Source of the DNA: JAAYAN01 sp964437215 | Lineage (GTDB): Bacteria; Bacteroidota; Ignavibacteria; Ignavibacteriales; Melioribacteraceae | Length of the DNA stretch: 64,000 bases | Direction: 5' to 3' | NCBI GenBank assembly: GCA_964437215.1 | Contig: CAYTFZ010000005.1 | Span: 1 to 64,000, forward strand | Shown: one piece after another, positions 62,916-64,000 of the stretch | Layout of the letters: every line of letters begins with the position of its first letter | Numbering within the stretch: the first letter of the stretch is position 1 | The notes under the pieces: generated by a model | The model's database searches: none | What the model saw: the letters and a program-made list of their open reading frames with translations, nothing else | Told to the model about the DNA's origin: nothing | Position numbers and translations under genes: made by a program

Positions 62916-63811
62916 AATCGGGGAACTTGTTTTGGGGACTTTTCCTAATTACTTTAGGAAGCCTTTATTTTTTAACCGAATACAATATCATTAATATGTC
63001 CTGGGATTTTATCTGGAATTTCTGGGCTGCAGTATTTATTTTCTGGGGACTCCAGCTTCTTACAAAAAACACAAAAATACGGATTTTTATTGACGGTATA
63101 TTCGGAATAATTTTGGCAATTCTTATTTTCGGTTCTGTGAGTAATATAATTGGCGGGAACAATTGCTGCGATGATTCAAAAAGATACAGCAACAATGTTT
63201 TCAGCACCGATACAGATTCCACTTATATATTTGCAGACTTAGAAATAAACGGGGGCGCAGGATCTTTTATTCTGAAAGATTCAACCGACAAATTGATAAA
63301 AGGAATTTCGCAAGGTGACTTAGGGTATTATTCCTTTAACGAAGATAAGCAAACCGAACGGGTTTTTCTTAAAATAAACCAACTAGATGAACAAATAAAA
63401 CATATACGCGGTGATTTAAGAAACCGACTTGAAATTAAATTAAACACTTCTCCGATATGGAACATTTCTTTAAATGTAGGAGCTTCTAAAAACCATATTG
63501 ATTTATCGAATTTTAAAGTTCAAAAACTTAATTTAAAGTGCGGAGTATCAAAATCGGAAATTAAACTCGGCGACAGATTTGAAAATACTGAAATTAATGT
63601 AGAAATGGGAGTTTCTTCTTTACAGCTGCTTATTCCAAAAGAAACAGGTTGTAAAATTGAAGGCGAAATGGCGCTGGTATTAAAGAATCTTGATGGTTTT
63701 TCAAAAAGCAGCGACGGAAATTACTATAATAAGAAATATGAAAACGCAAAAAACCGAATTATAATAAATATAAACAGCGGCGTTTCGAAGTTTAAGATAA
63801 ACACTTACTGA
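62912..63811 (+). CDS. LiaF-like membrane protein with C-terminal beta (toast-rack) domain
   Basis: 299 residues. Residues 1 to about 80 hold three membrane helices (NLFWGLFLITLGSLYFLTE, IWNFWAAVFIFWGLQLL, IFGIILAILIFGSVSNII). The C-terminal ~190 residues form a beta-solenoid-like region with LSNFKVQKLNLKCGVSKSEIKLG and VEMGVSSLQLLIP, like DUF4097/LiaF C-terminal domains. Paired with PspC, it probably senses membrane or envelope damage. The cognate two-component system of LiaF (LiaRS) is not adjacent. Confidence 0.8.
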   Translation: MKSGNLFWGLFLITLGSLYFLTEYNIINMSWDFIWNFWAAVFIFWGLQLLTKNTKIRIFIDGIFGIILAILIFGSVSNIIGGNNCCDDSKRYSNNVFSTDTDSTYIFADLEINGGAGSFILKDSTDKLIKGISQGDLGYYSFNEDKQTERVFLKINQLDEQIKHIRGDLRNRLEIKLNTSPIWNISLNVGASKNHIDLSNFKVQKLNLKCGVSKSEIKLGDRFENTEINVEMGVSSLQLLIPKETGCKIEGEMALVLKNLDGFSKSSDGNYYNKKYENAKNRIIININSGVSKFKINTY

Positions 63812-63812
63812 A

Positions 63813-64000
63813 TTATTCCGGCAGAACCGGCTGCCAGAAATGTTTTTTGATATTTACGACATCTTTTTTTATAAACTCAACATTTTCGGAGCGAAGGAGC
63901 GATTCCATCAAATCCGGATCTCCGAAATGAAGTTTTCCGGTAAGTTCTCCGTTCCTGTTTACTACCCTGTGGCAAGGAAGTTTGTTGCTCATTCCATTAA
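63813..64000 (-). CDS. MGMT-family (methylated-DNA cysteine methyltransferase-like) protein, 3' part
   Basis: Only the C-terminal ~60 residues are in the window; stop at 63813-63815. NKLPCHRVVNRNGELTG contains the PCHR active site, with the alkyl-accepting Cys kept, followed by KLHFGDPDLMESLLRSENVEF and FWQPVLPE. Alkyltransferase-like proteins replace that Cys by Trp or Ala; the short tail resembles the small one-domain MGMT/ATL group. Ends 1 base after the convergent LiaF-like gene. Confidence 0.85.
   Translation of the reverse strand, partial: NGMSNKLPCHRVVNRNGELTGKLHFGDPDLMESLLRSENVEFIKKDVVNIKKHFWQPVLPE

Overview
The window looks like a chromosomal piece of an Ignavibacteria-type bacterium (Ignavibacteriota, the Chlorobi/Bacteroidota side). 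This is inferred from the low GC content, a type IX secretion C-terminal sorting domain with the SQNYPNPFNPSTT signature at the left edge, a KorAB 2-oxoacid:ferredoxin oxidoreductase and a ferredoxin-linked aryl-pyruvate operon. No insertion sequence, phage or CRISPR array was seen. Two 10-base N runs (3778-3787 and 4282-4291), both inside small heat-shock genes, mark scaffold joins.

Layout. 1-629: end of a secreted T9SS protein, followed by a 245-nt structured, repeat-rich intergenic element (636-880). 989-3621: metallophosphoesterase, lone receiver protein, pyrE and a STAS protein. 3647-6079 (minus): two hsp20 genes behind a likely sigma-54 promoter, then a fructosamine-3-kinase/LMW phosphatase pair that probably repairs glycated proteins. 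6152-7633: a secreted GHL10-type glycosidase. 7708-18775 (plus): a CcsA/HemX-like membrane protein followed by hemA-C-D-E-N-H-G-B-L, which is every enzyme from glutamyl-tRNA to protohaem. 18835-20121: an outer-membrane barrel. 20326-27074 (minus): histidine operon hisG-D-C-B-H-A-F-IE, preceded by a histidine-rich leader peptide, an antiterminator and a terminator, i.e. a classical attenuator. The N-terminal domain of HisB looks like a dead HAD phosphatase.

27268-35765: an RNase D-like nuclease, a CoA-transferase, a sodium:solute symporter with a 70-aa membrane partner, and a three-gene signalling operon (PAS kinase, receiver-kinase, STAS). 35894-38974 (plus): znuA-C-B-zur plus a small four-cysteine protein, under a 7-1-7 palindrome that overlaps the -35 box. 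39154-44693 (minus): iorA-iorB-paaK-ACT protein-thioesterase-aminotransferase, a coherent route for oxidising aromatic amino acids through aryl-CoA; the ACT gene apparently starts at ATC.

44808-49596 (minus): DUF58 protein, TPR lipoprotein, a HydE-like radical-SAM barrel that has lost all three cluster cysteines, LD-carboxypeptidase, a small outer-membrane barrel and a PlsC acyltransferase. 49650-50200: a tRNA operon (Pro-Arg-His-Glu) with a clear promoter and terminator. 50277-53408: LolCDE-like lipoprotein exporter. 53405-62257 (minus): leucyl aminopeptidase, NrnA-type DHH phosphoesterase, korB-korA, dsbD and nadE. 62475-63811: a PspC/LiaF-like membrane-stress pair. 63813-64000: part of an MGMT-family gene.

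The strongest observations for a second look are the his attenuator, the cluster-less HydE-like protein, the degenerate HisB phosphatase domain, the sigma-54 region upstream of hsp20, the ATC start codon and the structured element at 636-880.
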